Origin: Planctomycetota bacterium
Lineage (GTDB): Bacteria; Planctomycetota; MHYJ01; JACPRB01
Direction: 5' to 3'
Length of the DNA stretch: 47,530 bases
Assembly: GCA_016209705.1 (NCBI GenBank)
Contig: JACQVR010000077.1
Coordinates: forward strand, 1-47,530
Both the position numbers and the translations under genes were made by a program. This document shows, one piece after another, positions 34,052 through 42,171 of this stretch. The notes beneath the pieces were generated by a model that was not told where the DNA came from, ran no database searches, and was given only the letters and a program-made list of their open reading frames with translations. How positions within the stretch are numbered: the first letter of the stretch is position 1; every line of letters begins with the position of its first letter.

Positions 34052-35146
34052 CTATCGGCGGAGCCGCGTCGAAAGCACGGCCAACCCGAGCAAAAGGCCG
34101 AGCAGCACCGGAACGCGACCCGCGCCAGCCGAACCGCCGCAGGAGCCGCCGCCGGAGTTCGGAGGAGGTTGATTCGGCGCCTCGTTCGGATCCACCGTGA
34201 AATCGGCTTCGCTCTCCTCGTTATCCCCGTAGGAGACCCACTCCGAGGCGATGCCGGCGGCGTCGACCGCGCGCATGCGCCAGTGGTACGAGCCCTCGCC
34301 GAGATCTTCGACAAGGGCTTCCGCCTGGGTGCCGTTGGCCGTCGGCGGCCCCGTGACGGTGCCCAGCCCCTTGAACAACTGTCCCAGCGGCTTCACCTCG
34401 ACCTCCATCCGACACTCGTCGCCGTCCGGATCGCTGACGCGCGCCGTCATGCGGACATCCGGGGAACTCGTCGAAACCCCGGTCCGGATCCAACCGCCGG
34501 TCGGTTCCCACTTAAGCGCGCCCGTCGGACTGTTGGGAGCCGTGTTGCTCCCACCCGACACGGTCACCTCGACCGCCCAGCCGCTCGTCGTGTCGTTCAG
34601 CGGATTGTTCTGGATCGTCAAGTTCTGATAGCCCACGGGCTCCTCGGCGTCCTGAGGAAACTTCAGGCGGATGCCCACGGAGTTCTGGGCTCCCGGGTTG
34701 TAGGTCAATCCGCTCGCTCCCCCGGTCGCGTACACGGTGGTGGCCACGCCCCCTTCGCTGGAGCAAAGGATGCTGGCCGCGGCCGGCGGAACGGTGCCCA
34801 CCTCCGCGACGGCGTCGTTGAGCAAGATCTCGTGGTATTGATCGCCGAAGTGGGTTCTCCAGAAGATCCGGACCTGAATCGTGGGATTCGCGGCGCCGGT
34901 GGCGTCGGTCCACGTGAACATGATCGTGGCTCCTTCCATGTTCGCCTGCCGATATTCGGATGCCGGCACGCCGCAGTCCGCCGGCTCCGTCGGTCGATCG
35001 GGAGGAACTTCGCTCCATGCTTCGGGAGGCGTTCCCCACTCCGCACGGAATCGAACCACCTGAGTCTGGGCATGCGCCCAGCCGCCAGCCGCCAGACCGA
35101 GGACCCGTCCCCAGATGAAGCGTCTCCGCATCGATTTCATCCACAT
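34052..35146 (-). CDS. Exported protein with C-terminal sorting signal
   Basis: A 364-aa secreted protein with an Arg-rich signal peptide (MRRRFIWGRVLGLAAGGWAHA) and a beta-rich body that includes a fibronectin-III-like region (SDPDGDECRMEVEVKPLGQL ... GSYHWRMRAVDAAGIASEWV). The C-terminus is tripartite: a GGGSCGGS motif, the hydrophobic helix VPVLLGLLLGLAVL and a basic tail STRLRR, as in MYXO-CTERM and Synergist-CTERM signals read by rhomboid or rhombosortase-type proteases. It is likely cell-surface exposed. The function is unknown. The start could also be an ATG 2 or 5 codons later. Confidence 0.7.
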   Translation of the reverse strand: MWMKSMRRRFIWGRVLGLAAGGWAHAQTQVVRFRAEWGTPPEAWSEVPPDRPTEPADCGVPASEYRQANMEGATIMFTWTDATGAANPTIQVRIFWRTHFGDQYHEILLNDAVAEVGTVPPAAASILCSSEGGVATTVYATGGASGLTYNPGAQNSVGIRLKFPQDAEEPVGYQNLTIQNNPLNDTTSGWAVEVTVSGGSNTAPNSPTGALKWEPTGGWIRTGVSTSSPDVRMTARVSDPDGDECRMEVEVKPLGQLFKGLGTVTGPPTANGTQAEALVEDLGEGSYHWRMRAVDAAGIASEWVSYGDNEESEADFTVDPNEAPNQPPPNSGGGSCGGSAGAGRVPVLLGLLLGLAVLSTRLRR

Positions 35147-35207
35147 GAATTATGCAGCATAAATCATTGGGAGGCTTAAAAAATTTGCATGAAAGTTCGC
35201 GGAAAAG

Positions 35208-36194
35208 TTACTTGGGAAAGGCGACGGGAAGGCCCGCTTCCTTCCAGGCGTTCATATGGCCGTCCAGATGCAGGACGCTTGAAAAGCCCTTGGCACGCAA
35301 GAGCTTAACCGCCATCTCGCTCGGCCCGCCCTGCTTGGACGTGCAACAGCCGCAGTAGAGGACGATCAGACGACTCCGCTCGACGGACTCGAAATGTTTT
35401 TCCAACTCGGCCAGCGGCACATGAATCGACCCGGGAATATGCCCGGCCTCAAAGGTCCGATCATCCCCTACAAAGACCGTCATGAAGTCGAGGCCCGCGT
35501 CCATAAGCGTTTTCAAGGCTCGCGGTTCGAGACCGGCGATCGGCTTCGGACCCCGAAGAGCAGCCTGCGGCGGAGCCGGGCGCTCGGACTTGAGCACCTC
35601 CCAGAACTCGACGAGCTTCGCATCGACGCGCAGCGGAAGATCCTTCGACTTCCAGCCCTCCAAACCGCCTTCCAGCGCGTACACCGCGTCGAATCCCGCA
35701 TTCCGGATCCGGGCGATCACCTCGAAATGCGCGTGCCTCGAGCCGTACGCGGCGATGACGGCGCGGCGATCGAGCGCGGACAAAGTGCCGCTTTGAAGGG
35801 ATTCTTGCAAATCGCGCGCCGGCACGTTCACGCTGCCTTCGATATGCTCCGCCAGGAACTCGCTCCGGCGGCGCACATCGAGCAGAATGAACTCCCGATC
35901 GCGCAGCGGATGGCCTTCCCGCACCGACTTGCCTCCGGCCAGATGCGCCGCTGCTTCCAGCGGCATCACGGGGGTGCGGATGGGTGGATCTTTCTGCGAG
36001 CCGAATTTGTCGACCGGCGCCATGGCATAGACGATCGGCCCCTTCGCCTCGGGAGGCCGGTGTCCGCTCCACCAAGGCATGGAGCGATCCTCGAGGAGCC
36101 GCGCTGCTTCCTGACCGGCCCCTTGGCCGACCCAGAGAGCCGCCATGACTCCACACAGCGACGCGGCGAAGACCAGCAGGATCTTGATGCGCAT
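35208..36194 (-). CDS. Secreted tandem rhodanese-domain protein
   Basis: A 328-aa protein with an N-terminal signal or anchor (ILLVFAASLCGVMAALWVGQ) and two rhodanese domains. Domain 1 (~80-190: FILLDVRRRSEFLAEHIEGS, YALEGGLEGWK) has Tyr where the catalytic Cys should be (VIAAYGSRHAHFE), so it is probably inactive. Domain 2 (~225-328: FMTVFVGDDRTFEAGHIPGS, HLDGHMNAWKEAGLPV) keeps the Cys in VLYCGCCTSKQGG. It probably acts as a sulfurtransferase or sulfur carrier outside the cytoplasm. It is flanked by other secreted proteins on the same strand. Confidence 0.85.
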   Translation of the reverse strand: MRIKILLVFAASLCGVMAALWVGQGAGQEAARLLEDRSMPWWSGHRPPEAKGPIVYAMAPVDKFGSQKDPPIRTPVMPLEAAAHLAGGKSVREGHPLRDREFILLDVRRRSEFLAEHIEGSVNVPARDLQESLQSGTLSALDRRAVIAAYGSRHAHFEVIARIRNAGFDAVYALEGGLEGWKSKDLPLRVDAKLVEFWEVLKSERPAPPQAALRGPKPIAGLEPRALKTLMDAGLDFMTVFVGDDRTFEAGHIPGSIHVPLAELEKHFESVERSRLIVLYCGCCTSKQGGPSEMAVKLLRAKGFSSVLHLDGHMNAWKEAGLPVAFPK

Positions 36195-36244
36195 GCCGTC
36201 GCGGCTATCCTACTTCAGCGCCGGCCTGAAAAGCCATTCCGGTC

Positions 36245-36895
36245 TTACCGGCCGCGCTTGCGGGGATGCCGCTTCGGACACTGGAGAGAGAGGCGTTCCA
36301 GGTCGACCCAGAATTCCGGAAATGAGGCCTCGGTCAGACCCTGAAGCTCTTTTTCTTGAATGCATCCATGCCGCCCGGCGTGATCCCGAATCTGTTTCAA
36401 GCGGAACACGCGGTACTCGTGGGCGAGCTTCAGGAATTCGTCCTTGCGCGGGCCGGGTTCCAATTGCTTCAACTTCTCCAACGCGTCTCGGTGGCGCGCC
36501 CGCATCCATCCGAAGAAGGCCCGGCGGGGAAAACGGTCGACGCCGAACCGCCCGTGCATCCACCGGAAGAAACCCGACGCCAGCTCGATGGCGCGGCGGC
36601 GTTCCTCCGGCGTCATTTTCTCGAAGCGTTCCACGATCCGGCGCCGCCGGGCCGGCGGAAGCTCGCGGAACCGCCTCAAATTCTCCCGCAGTCGCCGGCG
36701 CTCCTCGGGAGTCATCTTCTTGATGATCTCCAGCCGCTCCCGAAGGCGCTCCTTCTGCGCCGGGGTCAACTTCTTGAAGCGCTCCAGGAGGGATCGATGG
36801 ACCCGCGGCGCGGACGGGCGGTCTTCCTGCGCCGGTCCGGCGCGACCCGCGACCGCGAGCGCCGCGAGCAATCCGAGAATCAAACCGCTCATCAA
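36245..36895 (-). CDS. DUF3106-like secreted protein with TPEERRR repeats
   Basis: A 216-aa protein with a signal peptide (LILGLLAALAVAGRAGPAQ) and a helical region with four repeats of the type LTPAQKERLRERL / MTPEERRRLRENL / LPPARRRRIVERF / MTPEERRRAIEL (~40-110), as in DUF3106 and reminiscent of Spy/CpxP-like periplasmic sensors. The C-terminal half is unrecognised and very basic. It begins in a 4-nt ATGA overlap with an anti-sigma factor gene, so the two are coupled; a periplasmic sensor for that anti-sigma factor is plausible (inference). Confidence 0.7.
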   Translation of the reverse strand: MMSGLILGLLAALAVAGRAGPAQEDRPSAPRVHRSLLERFKKLTPAQKERLRERLEIIKKMTPEERRRLRENLRRFRELPPARRRRIVERFEKMTPEERRRAIELASGFFRWMHGRFGVDRFPRRAFFGWMRARHRDALEKLKQLEPGPRKDEFLKLAHEYRVFRLKQIRDHAGRHGCIQEKELQGLTEASFPEFWVDLERLSLQCPKRHPRKRGR

Positions 36896-37386
36896 TGCGC
36901 CTCCCCGTTCCCCGGAGCCGGCTCTTCCCGATCCAACAGTTCCAAGGCCCGGATCACGTCCGCATGCTCCACGAGCTCCCAGGTTTCATCCTGCGCCAGC
37001 TCGATGAAAAGCTCCCGATCTTGAGGCGACAGCGCTTGCAAAGCCGATTCGGCGGCACGCTCTTGCCGGACTCCGGAACGAGGCTCGGATCCGATGATCC
37101 AGAAAAGCAGGATCGCGGCGGCGGCGGCCGCAAGAGGCCCGATCCAGCGCGACACGCCGCGGCGCTTCCGAGCCTGGAGCTTGCGCCGCACCGCTTGCGG
37201 GAATTCGGGGTCGGGCTCCACTTCCGGGTACCGTCCCAGCAGGCCCGCCGTGGCGGCAAAGAGGCTCATTTCACGACGGCACGCCGCACACTCGGCCGCG
37301 TGGGCTTCCATCGCCCGCGCTTGATCCTCGACCAAGCGCCCGTCGAGATGCTCCGTCAGCATGTGGTAAAAGTTGTCGCACCTCAT
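36892..37386 (-). CDS. Zinc-finger anti-sigma factor
   Basis: A 164-aa membrane anti-sigma factor. The N-terminal ZAS domain has the H-x3-C-x2-C motif in MEAHAAECAACRREM (about residues 27-41), with an upstream Cys at position 3. One TM helix follows (WIGPLAAAAAAILLFWII, ~82-99), then a periplasmic tail of about 60 residues. I chose the ATG at 37386 because the ZAS domain starts there. Such genes normally follow an ECF sigma factor gene, but none is upstream; the next gene is an M16-like protein. It is translationally coupled to the DUF3106 protein. Confidence 0.82.
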   Translation of the reverse strand: MRCDNFYHMLTEHLDGRLVEDQARAMEAHAAECAACRREMSLFAATAGLLGRYPEVEPDPEFPQAVRRKLQARKRRGVSRWIGPLAAAAAAILLFWIIGSEPRSGVRQERAAESALQALSPQDRELFIELAQDETWELVEHADVIRALELLDREEPAPGNGEAH

Positions 37387-37423
37387 GTTTTCCGCTCCAT
37401 GGATGAAACACGCCGGCGGGCCA

Positions 37424-38707
37424 TCAGGTTGCGTGGGTGAGGAAATAGATGGTGTCGAGGCCGATCCGCTGCGCCGCCCGCACGACCTCATCCTTGGAGA
37501 TCGCTTCGATCCGGGCCACGTGTTCCTCCGGGGACAGGATTCGGTCGTACGCCTGAAGCTCGTCAAAGAAGGCGATGCGCGCCGAGGGCGCGTCGTTGCG
37601 AGACCGGACGCGGTTGATCAGGGTGGCGCGCGTCTTGTCCATCTCCTCGGCGGAGACATCTCCCTGACGGATGGCGTCGAGCTGCTCTGCGATCACGCGC
37701 CGCGCGTCCGCATATTTGGCGAAGGCGATTCCCGCGTTGATGAAGATCAGGCCTTTGGCGGCGTCGAAGGACGAGCTGGCCGCGTAGGCGAGGCCCTCCT
37801 GTTCCCGGACGTTGCGGAAGAGCTTCGAGTGCGGAAACGCGCCCAGGACGCCGTTGGCGAAGCTCACGGCGAACACGCCCTCGTCGGCCCACGTGGCGCC
37901 CGCGCGGGCGCCCAGGACGAGGTGCCCCTGTTCCACGTCCATCCGTTCCACGACCTCGCGCGGCTCCGGCGGCGCGGGTTTCAGGACAGGGGGCGCGAGC
38001 GCCCGCACGCGGCGGCGGCGGAACCGGAACGTCCGGCCGAAGAGCTTCGCCATCCGTTCCGGCGCGACGTCGCCGGCCACGAAGAATTCGATCGGCGCCG
38101 TCTCCCACAACTCCCGATGGAACTCCGCCAGCCGCTGCGGGGTGATCGACGGCAGATCCTCCACGCTACCGTACTCGTACCGTTCGAACGGTTCCCCCCG
38201 GCACATTTCACGCACGCATCGTTCGTGGGCGTACGTTCCCCGATCGTTGACGAGACCCTCGATGAAGCGTTTCAGATTCGCTTTTTCTCCCTCCACATAC
38301 TCGCGCTTCAAGCCCTTCCCTTCGCGGACGGGTTCCCGCATGACCCGAGCCAGAAATTCGACCGCCTGGGCGATCAAGCGACGACTTCCCGACACGAAGC
38401 GCTCGTGAACCACGTCGATCGCGAACGACAGCACATGGCGTTCGCCCAGCTTGTGCACGTCGGCGCCGTAGGTGGCGCCGTAGAGGTTCTCGAGGAAGGC
38501 GGCGATCTTCGCCATGGTGGGCTGGCGGCGGCATCCGCGCCGCAACACGCTCGGCAAGAGCGCGGTCAGAGTGGCCAGATCATCGAGGGACCGGTGCACG
38601 AAAGCCCGCATGGCGACGTTCTTGAACCGCCGGTCCGGAAGGACCCAGAGCCGGACGCCTTCGGCCAGCTCGAACCGCTCGAAATCCACGCGCGCCAGTT
38701 GGTTCAT
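37424..38707 (-). CDS. M16 (pitrilysin)-like protein lacking the HxxEH site, YfmF-type
   Basis: A 427-aa protein with two M16-like halves (ALLPSVLRRGCRRQPTMAKI ... LYGATYGADVHKLGERH; then FPHSKLFRNVREQEGLAYAA). The N-terminal half has no HxxEH zinc motif: where it should be, the protein reads FVHRSLDDLATLTALLPSVL. This is the arrangement of the non-catalytic member of YfmF/YfmH-type pairs. The catalytic partner is not in the window. The start is the ATG at 38707, since the upstream extension is translated repeat sequence. Its role, perhaps peptide processing as a heterodimer, is inferred. Confidence 0.82.
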   Translation of the reverse strand: MNQLARVDFERFELAEGVRLWVLPDRRFKNVAMRAFVHRSLDDLATLTALLPSVLRRGCRRQPTMAKIAAFLENLYGATYGADVHKLGERHVLSFAIDVVHERFVSGSRRLIAQAVEFLARVMREPVREGKGLKREYVEGEKANLKRFIEGLVNDRGTYAHERCVREMCRGEPFERYEYGSVEDLPSITPQRLAEFHRELWETAPIEFFVAGDVAPERMAKLFGRTFRFRRRRVRALAPPVLKPAPPEPREVVERMDVEQGHLVLGARAGATWADEGVFAVSFANGVLGAFPHSKLFRNVREQEGLAYAASSSFDAAKGLIFINAGIAFAKYADARRVIAEQLDAIRQGDVSAEEMDKTRATLINRVRSRNDAPSARIAFFDELQAYDRILSPEEHVARIEAISKDEVVRAAQRIGLDTIYFLTHAT

Positions 38708-38711
38708 AAGG

Positions 38712-38791
38712 TGATTCTTGATTCTCGATTCTTGATTCTCGGTCGATTCGCACCATCCGGAATCGAGAATCGAAAATCGAGAATCGATCTT
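38712..38791. repeat. Heptamer-periodic dyad array (GATTCTC/GAGAATC word)
   Basis: Fills the mutL-M16 gap: GATTCTTGATTCTCGATTCT then TGATTCTCGG on one side and GAATCGAGAATCGAAAATCG then AGAATCGATC on the other. Similar word to the nuoD-nuoEF array at 18470-18560. Confidence 0.85.
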
Positions 38792-40530
38792 CAGCTCCCT
38801 CGCCTCTTGAAATATCGTTCCAGGTCTTCGATCGTCAGCTTGATCGCGGCGGGCCGCCCGTGAGCACACGTGGCGGAATAGTCCATCCGTTCCGCGTTTT
38901 CGAGCAGTTTGGCGATCTCCTCCGGGGACAAACGCTGGCCGAACTTGACCGCCGCGCGACACGCCATGAACTCCAGCAGTTCGTCGATCATCGGCAGCGG
39001 GTGTCCGGCGGCGCGCTCGCTTTCGCCGTGCTCCGCGACTCGATCCAGAAGGTCCCGCACGAGCCCGGCGGGATCCGCGTCGCGCAGCAGCGCCGGCACG
39101 GTCCGCACGACGACCGACGAGGGGCCGAAGTCGTCCAGCACGAGGCCGACCGATTCCAGGAGGGCACGGTGTTCTTCGAGCTTCGCCCGTTCCGCCGCCG
39201 TGACCTCCGCCACGGCCGGCAGGAGCAGGCGCTGGCGCGGCACGTCGTCGGAGGCGTACTGGCGGCGCATCTCCTCCAGCATGACCCTTTCATGCAGCGC
39301 GTGCTGGTCGATGATGCGGATCCCGTCGTCGGCCTCCTCGATGATGAATCGGTCGTGCACCTGGAAGAATCGGCGGCCGGTCGAGACGAGCGGCGGCGCC
39401 GTCCAGCGTTCGGGCGCCGTTTCCGGCGGAGCGGAACCGGAGGCGCGGTCCGCCTGGAAGAAATCGCTGATCGCGCGGGCCACGGCGTCGCGGCGAGGTT
39501 CGGCCGCGGCGACCGCCTCCGGAACCAGATGCGGCGTCAGATCGGAAGCGATCAACCGTTCCCTCAACACGCCCGCGATGCGGTCGTGGAGCCGCCAGAC
39601 GTTGCGGAACCGGACCTCGATCTTCGTCGGATGGACGTTCACGTCCACCTCGCCGGGGACCACTTCCAGAAAGAGAAAGACGACCGGATAGCGGCCGTGC
39701 GGCACCATCTCGCGGAACGCTTCGTTGACGGCGCGCGTGAGGACACGATCGCGGATGTACCGCCCGTTGACGTAGAGAAACTGGGAACGGAGTGAAAGTC
39801 GGGCGAACTTGGGGGGCGCCGCCAGCGCGAGAAACGAGGCGCCTTCTTCTTCCGAGCGCGCCTCGACCAGCGCCTCCACCAGCTCCCGCTCGAAGAGCGA
39901 CGCCAGCCGCTCGCGCAGGGTCGCGGCGGGCGGGAAGTTCAGTCGGGACGCCCCGTCGACGGCGAGCTCGAATCGCTTGGACGGATGCGCGATCGCGAAG
40001 CGGGTGACAACCTCCTCGATATGGCCCAGCTCCACGTCCGGAGCCCTCAGGAACTTGCGGCGCGCCGGAACCTGGTGAAACATGTGGCGAACGTCGACCG
40101 TCGTGCCTTCCGCGCCGGCCGCGGGGCGGGCGTCGCCCGGGCGGCCCGCGTCCACGACGAGCTCCGCCGCTTCGACGGCACCTCGGACGCGCGAGCGCAG
40201 GGTCACGCGCGCGACCGCCCCGATGGAGGCCAGCGCCTCGCCGCGAAACCCGAACGTCGTCACGCGAAAAATATCGTCCGCCGAGGAAAGCTTGCTGGTC
40301 GCGTGGGGCGCGAACGCGAGCGGCAAGTCCTCCGGAGCGATCCCCGTCCCGTCATCGGCGACCGTGATGCGCTTTCGCCCGCCCTCCTCGACCTCGATGC
40401 GGACGCGCGCGGCTCCGGCGTCGAGCGCGTTCTCGATCAGCTCCTTGACGACGCTGGCGGGGCGTTCGATCACCTCGCCCGCGGCGATCTGATTGACGAC
40501 GTCGGAAGGCAGGATGCGAATGGCGCTCAC
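38791..40530 (-). CDS. mutL: DNA mismatch repair protein MutL
   Basis: A 579-aa MutL. The GHKL ATPase motifs are NQIAAGEVIERPASVVKELI and ENALDAGA (motif I), VADDGTGIAPEDLPLAF (motif II) and TFGFRGEALASIGAVA (motif III). The C-terminal dimerisation domain includes IRIIDQHALHERVMLEEMRR and ACRAAVKFGQRLSPEEIAKL, ending with CAHGRPAAIKLTIEDLERYF. It carries the QHALHERV-type motif (in nicking MutLs DQHAxxERxxxE), so endonuclease activity is possible. I chose the GTG at 40530, because upstream codons are translated repeat. No mutS is in the window. Confidence 0.94.
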   Translation of the reverse strand: MSAIRILPSDVVNQIAAGEVIERPASVVKELIENALDAGAARVRIEVEEGGRKRITVADDGTGIAPEDLPLAFAPHATSKLSSADDIFRVTTFGFRGEALASIGAVARVTLRSRVRGAVEAAELVVDAGRPGDARPAAGAEGTTVDVRHMFHQVPARRKFLRAPDVELGHIEEVVTRFAIAHPSKRFELAVDGASRLNFPPAATLRERLASLFERELVEALVEARSEEEGASFLALAAPPKFARLSLRSQFLYVNGRYIRDRVLTRAVNEAFREMVPHGRYPVVFLFLEVVPGEVDVNVHPTKIEVRFRNVWRLHDRIAGVLRERLIASDLTPHLVPEAVAAAEPRRDAVARAISDFFQADRASGSAPPETAPERWTAPPLVSTGRRFFQVHDRFIIEEADDGIRIIDQHALHERVMLEEMRRQYASDDVPRQRLLLPAVAEVTAAERAKLEEHRALLESVGLVLDDFGPSSVVVRTVPALLRDADPAGLVRDLLDRVAEHGESERAAGHPLPMIDELLEFMACRAAVKFGQRLSPEEIAKLLENAERMDYSATCAHGRPAAIKLTIEDLERYFKRRGS

Positions 40531-40550
40531 GGCAGCCGAGGATACCGGAA

Positions 40551-40582
40551 TCAGCATCCAGCATCCAGCATCCGGCATCCAG
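40551..40582. repeat. Heptamer tandem repeat (ATCCAGC)
   Basis: ATCAGCATCCAGCATCCAGC followed by ATCCGGCATCCAGG: five 7-nt units in direct orientation, upstream of mutL, without a complementary arm. Confidence 0.75.
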
Positions 40583-40619
40583 GAGACGCATTGCTCTTAA
40601 CCTGACCGATCGGCTGCGC

Positions 40620-40625
40620 TACAAT
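40620..40625 (+). promoter_or_regulatory. -10 element (TACAAT) 8 nt before the methyltransferase start
   Basis: TACAAT with a -35-like TTAACC 17 nt upstream (40597-40602). The ATG is 8 nt downstream with no Shine-Dalgarno, again implying a leaderless or near-leaderless transcript. Confidence 0.5.
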
Positions 40626-40633
40626 CCGGGCCG

Positions 40634-41287
40634 ATGGACCCCCGCGTTCTCGAGAAGTACAAGAGCCCCGCCGGCGCGGCGAGCTACAACGTCAAGTACG
40701 AGGAAGAGTGGATCAAGCGACTCTCCAAGCGCCGCGAATTCCGGGTCATCGAGCGGGTGTTCTCGATCGTCGGCCCGCAGAAACGCTTACTGGACCTTCC
40801 TTCGGGAACCGGCCGCCTCTTCCTGGCGCTGCGGCCGTTCGGGCGCGAGTTCTTCGAAACCGACGTCTCGAGGGAGATGCTGAAGCTGGCGCGGGTCAAC
40901 CTCGCGGAGTTCAAGCCGCACGTCGCCCAGGCGTCCGCGTTTCACATTCCGTACCGGGACGCGTCGTTCGATTGCGTCTTCTCCGCGCGCCTCGCGCATC
41001 ATATTCCCAACTCCGAGGAGCGCGACCGGTACATCCGCGAATTGGGCCGCGTGAGTCGGGGATGGGTGGTAATGACGTTCTTCCATACGTGGTCGCTCAA
41101 GAACATCCTGCGCCGCGTGCGGAGGCTGTGGAATCGGAAGCGGCCGAAGATTACGATGTCCCCCGGTGAGCTGCGCGAGGTGGCGAAGACGGTGGGGCTG
41201 GAGCTGGTGACGACGATCCCGCTGGCGCGTCTTTTCTCCGGCCATCACTACGCGATTTTTCGCAAGGTCAAGGAGGCTTCATCCTGA
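40634..41287 (+). CDS. Class I SAM-dependent methyltransferase
   Basis: A 217-aa methyltransferase of the Methyltransf_11/25 type. Motif I is RLLDLPSGTGRLFLALRPFG, motif II/acidic is FFETDVSREMLKLARVNL and motif IV is ASFDCVFSARLAHHIPNSEE. The C-terminal part (MTFFHTWSLKNILRRVRRLW) is basic. The substrate is unknown; its position 44 nt before a Kdo/WaaP-like kinase gene suggests an envelope-glycan or lipid role (inference). The promoter is nearly on top of the start codon. Confidence 0.82.
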   Translation: MDPRVLEKYKSPAGAASYNVKYEEEWIKRLSKRREFRVIERVFSIVGPQKRLLDLPSGTGRLFLALRPFGREFFETDVSREMLKLARVNLAEFKPHVAQASAFHIPYRDASFDCVFSARLAHHIPNSEERDRYIRELGRVSRGWVVMTFFHTWSLKNILRRVRRLWNRKRPKITMSPGELREVAKTVGLELVTTIPLARLFSGHHYAIFRKVKEASS

Positions 41288-41331
41288 ACCGCTGAACAGC
41301 GTGCCGACGTCATCCATCAAAGGGGGGCGCC

Positions 41332-42105
41332 ATGATTCACGGAAGCCGCTTGGTCGTCCAACCCGAATTCGAACGGCTGTTCAAGGCTCAAGGGGTCGAA
41401 CGCGTCGCCGACGTGGCGGCGAAGTGGTCGCCGCCGGCGGGCGGGGACGGCGGACGAAGCCGCGTGACGGAGGTTCGCGTCCCCCACGCCAACGGGACGG
41501 CGCACCTCTTCGTGAAGACCTACCATTATCCGGGATGGTGGCGCCTGCGGACGCTCTTCATCCCGGCGCGCGCGAAGCGCGAATACCGGAACCTCCAGGG
41601 CTTGGCCCATTTCGGCCTGCGCGTGCCGATCCCGGTGGCGTACGGGGAGACGCGACGGCTTGGCCTCTTGACGGAATCGGTGCTCGTGACGGAGGCGGTG
41701 CCGCACGCCATCGACTTGAGGGAGTTGGTCACCGACCCGTCGAAGGCGCCCTTTCCGCTGCCGAACGCGAAGGAGCGGCGGGAGTTGATTTCGACGTTCG
41801 CGCGCGCATTGCGGCGGTGCCATGACGCCGGATGGTTCCTGCACACGGTGTTCTTCAAGAACCTCCTCCTGACGAAGGACGCGTCCGGCTACGAACTGTG
41901 GGTGATCGACGTGCCCTTCGCGCACATCTGGAGGAACCAGCTCTTGCCGGAGCAAGGCAAGATCCGCGACTTCGCGTGCCTCCTTAAAGGAGCGATCAAG
42001 TTGCTGTCGCGCACGGAGCGGATGAAGTTCTGCAAGGCCTACGGCGACACGGACCGCGAGTTTCTGAGGAAAGTGGAGGCGTACTGGCGGCGGAATTACG
42101 CGTGA
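41332..42105 (+). CDS. Kdo/WaaP-family lipopolysaccharide kinase-like protein
   Basis: A 257-aa protein kinase-like fold of the WaaP/KdkA family. It has the ATP-site Lys in AHLFVKTYHYPGWWRLRTLF, the hinge VLVTEAVPHAIDL and the region RCHDAGWFLHTVFFKNLLL. The catalytic loop normally reads HRDxxxxN; here it is HTVFFKN, so the catalytic Asp is missing, and the usual DFD reads DVP in LWVIDVPFAHI. It may be a pseudokinase or use a shifted residue. It follows the methyltransferase gene and is followed by a 31-bp palindrome 3 nt after its stop. Confidence 0.78.
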   Translation: MIHGSRLVVQPEFERLFKAQGVERVADVAAKWSPPAGGDGGRSRVTEVRVPHANGTAHLFVKTYHYPGWWRLRTLFIPARAKREYRNLQGLAHFGLRVPIPVAYGETRRLGLLTESVLVTEAVPHAIDLRELVTDPSKAPFPLPNAKERRELISTFARALRRCHDAGWFLHTVFFKNLLLTKDASGYELWVIDVPFAHIWRNQLLPEQGKIRDFACLLKGAIKLLSRTERMKFCKAYGDTDREFLRKVEAYWRRNYA

Positions 42106-42108
42106 TCT

Positions 42109-42139
42109 GTTACAATTAATTTTGAGAATATTTCGTAAC
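42109..42139. repeat. 31-bp GTTAC/GTAAC palindromic repeat, copy F
   Basis: A single copy with ends GTTACAA and CGTAAC and centre ATTTTGAGAAT, 3 nt after the kinase-like gene stop and 32 nt before the SNF2 start. The third locus of the family. Confidence 0.9.
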
Positions 42140-42171
42140 ACAATCGATGTCGAAAGCCGTGGCTTTTCCGG

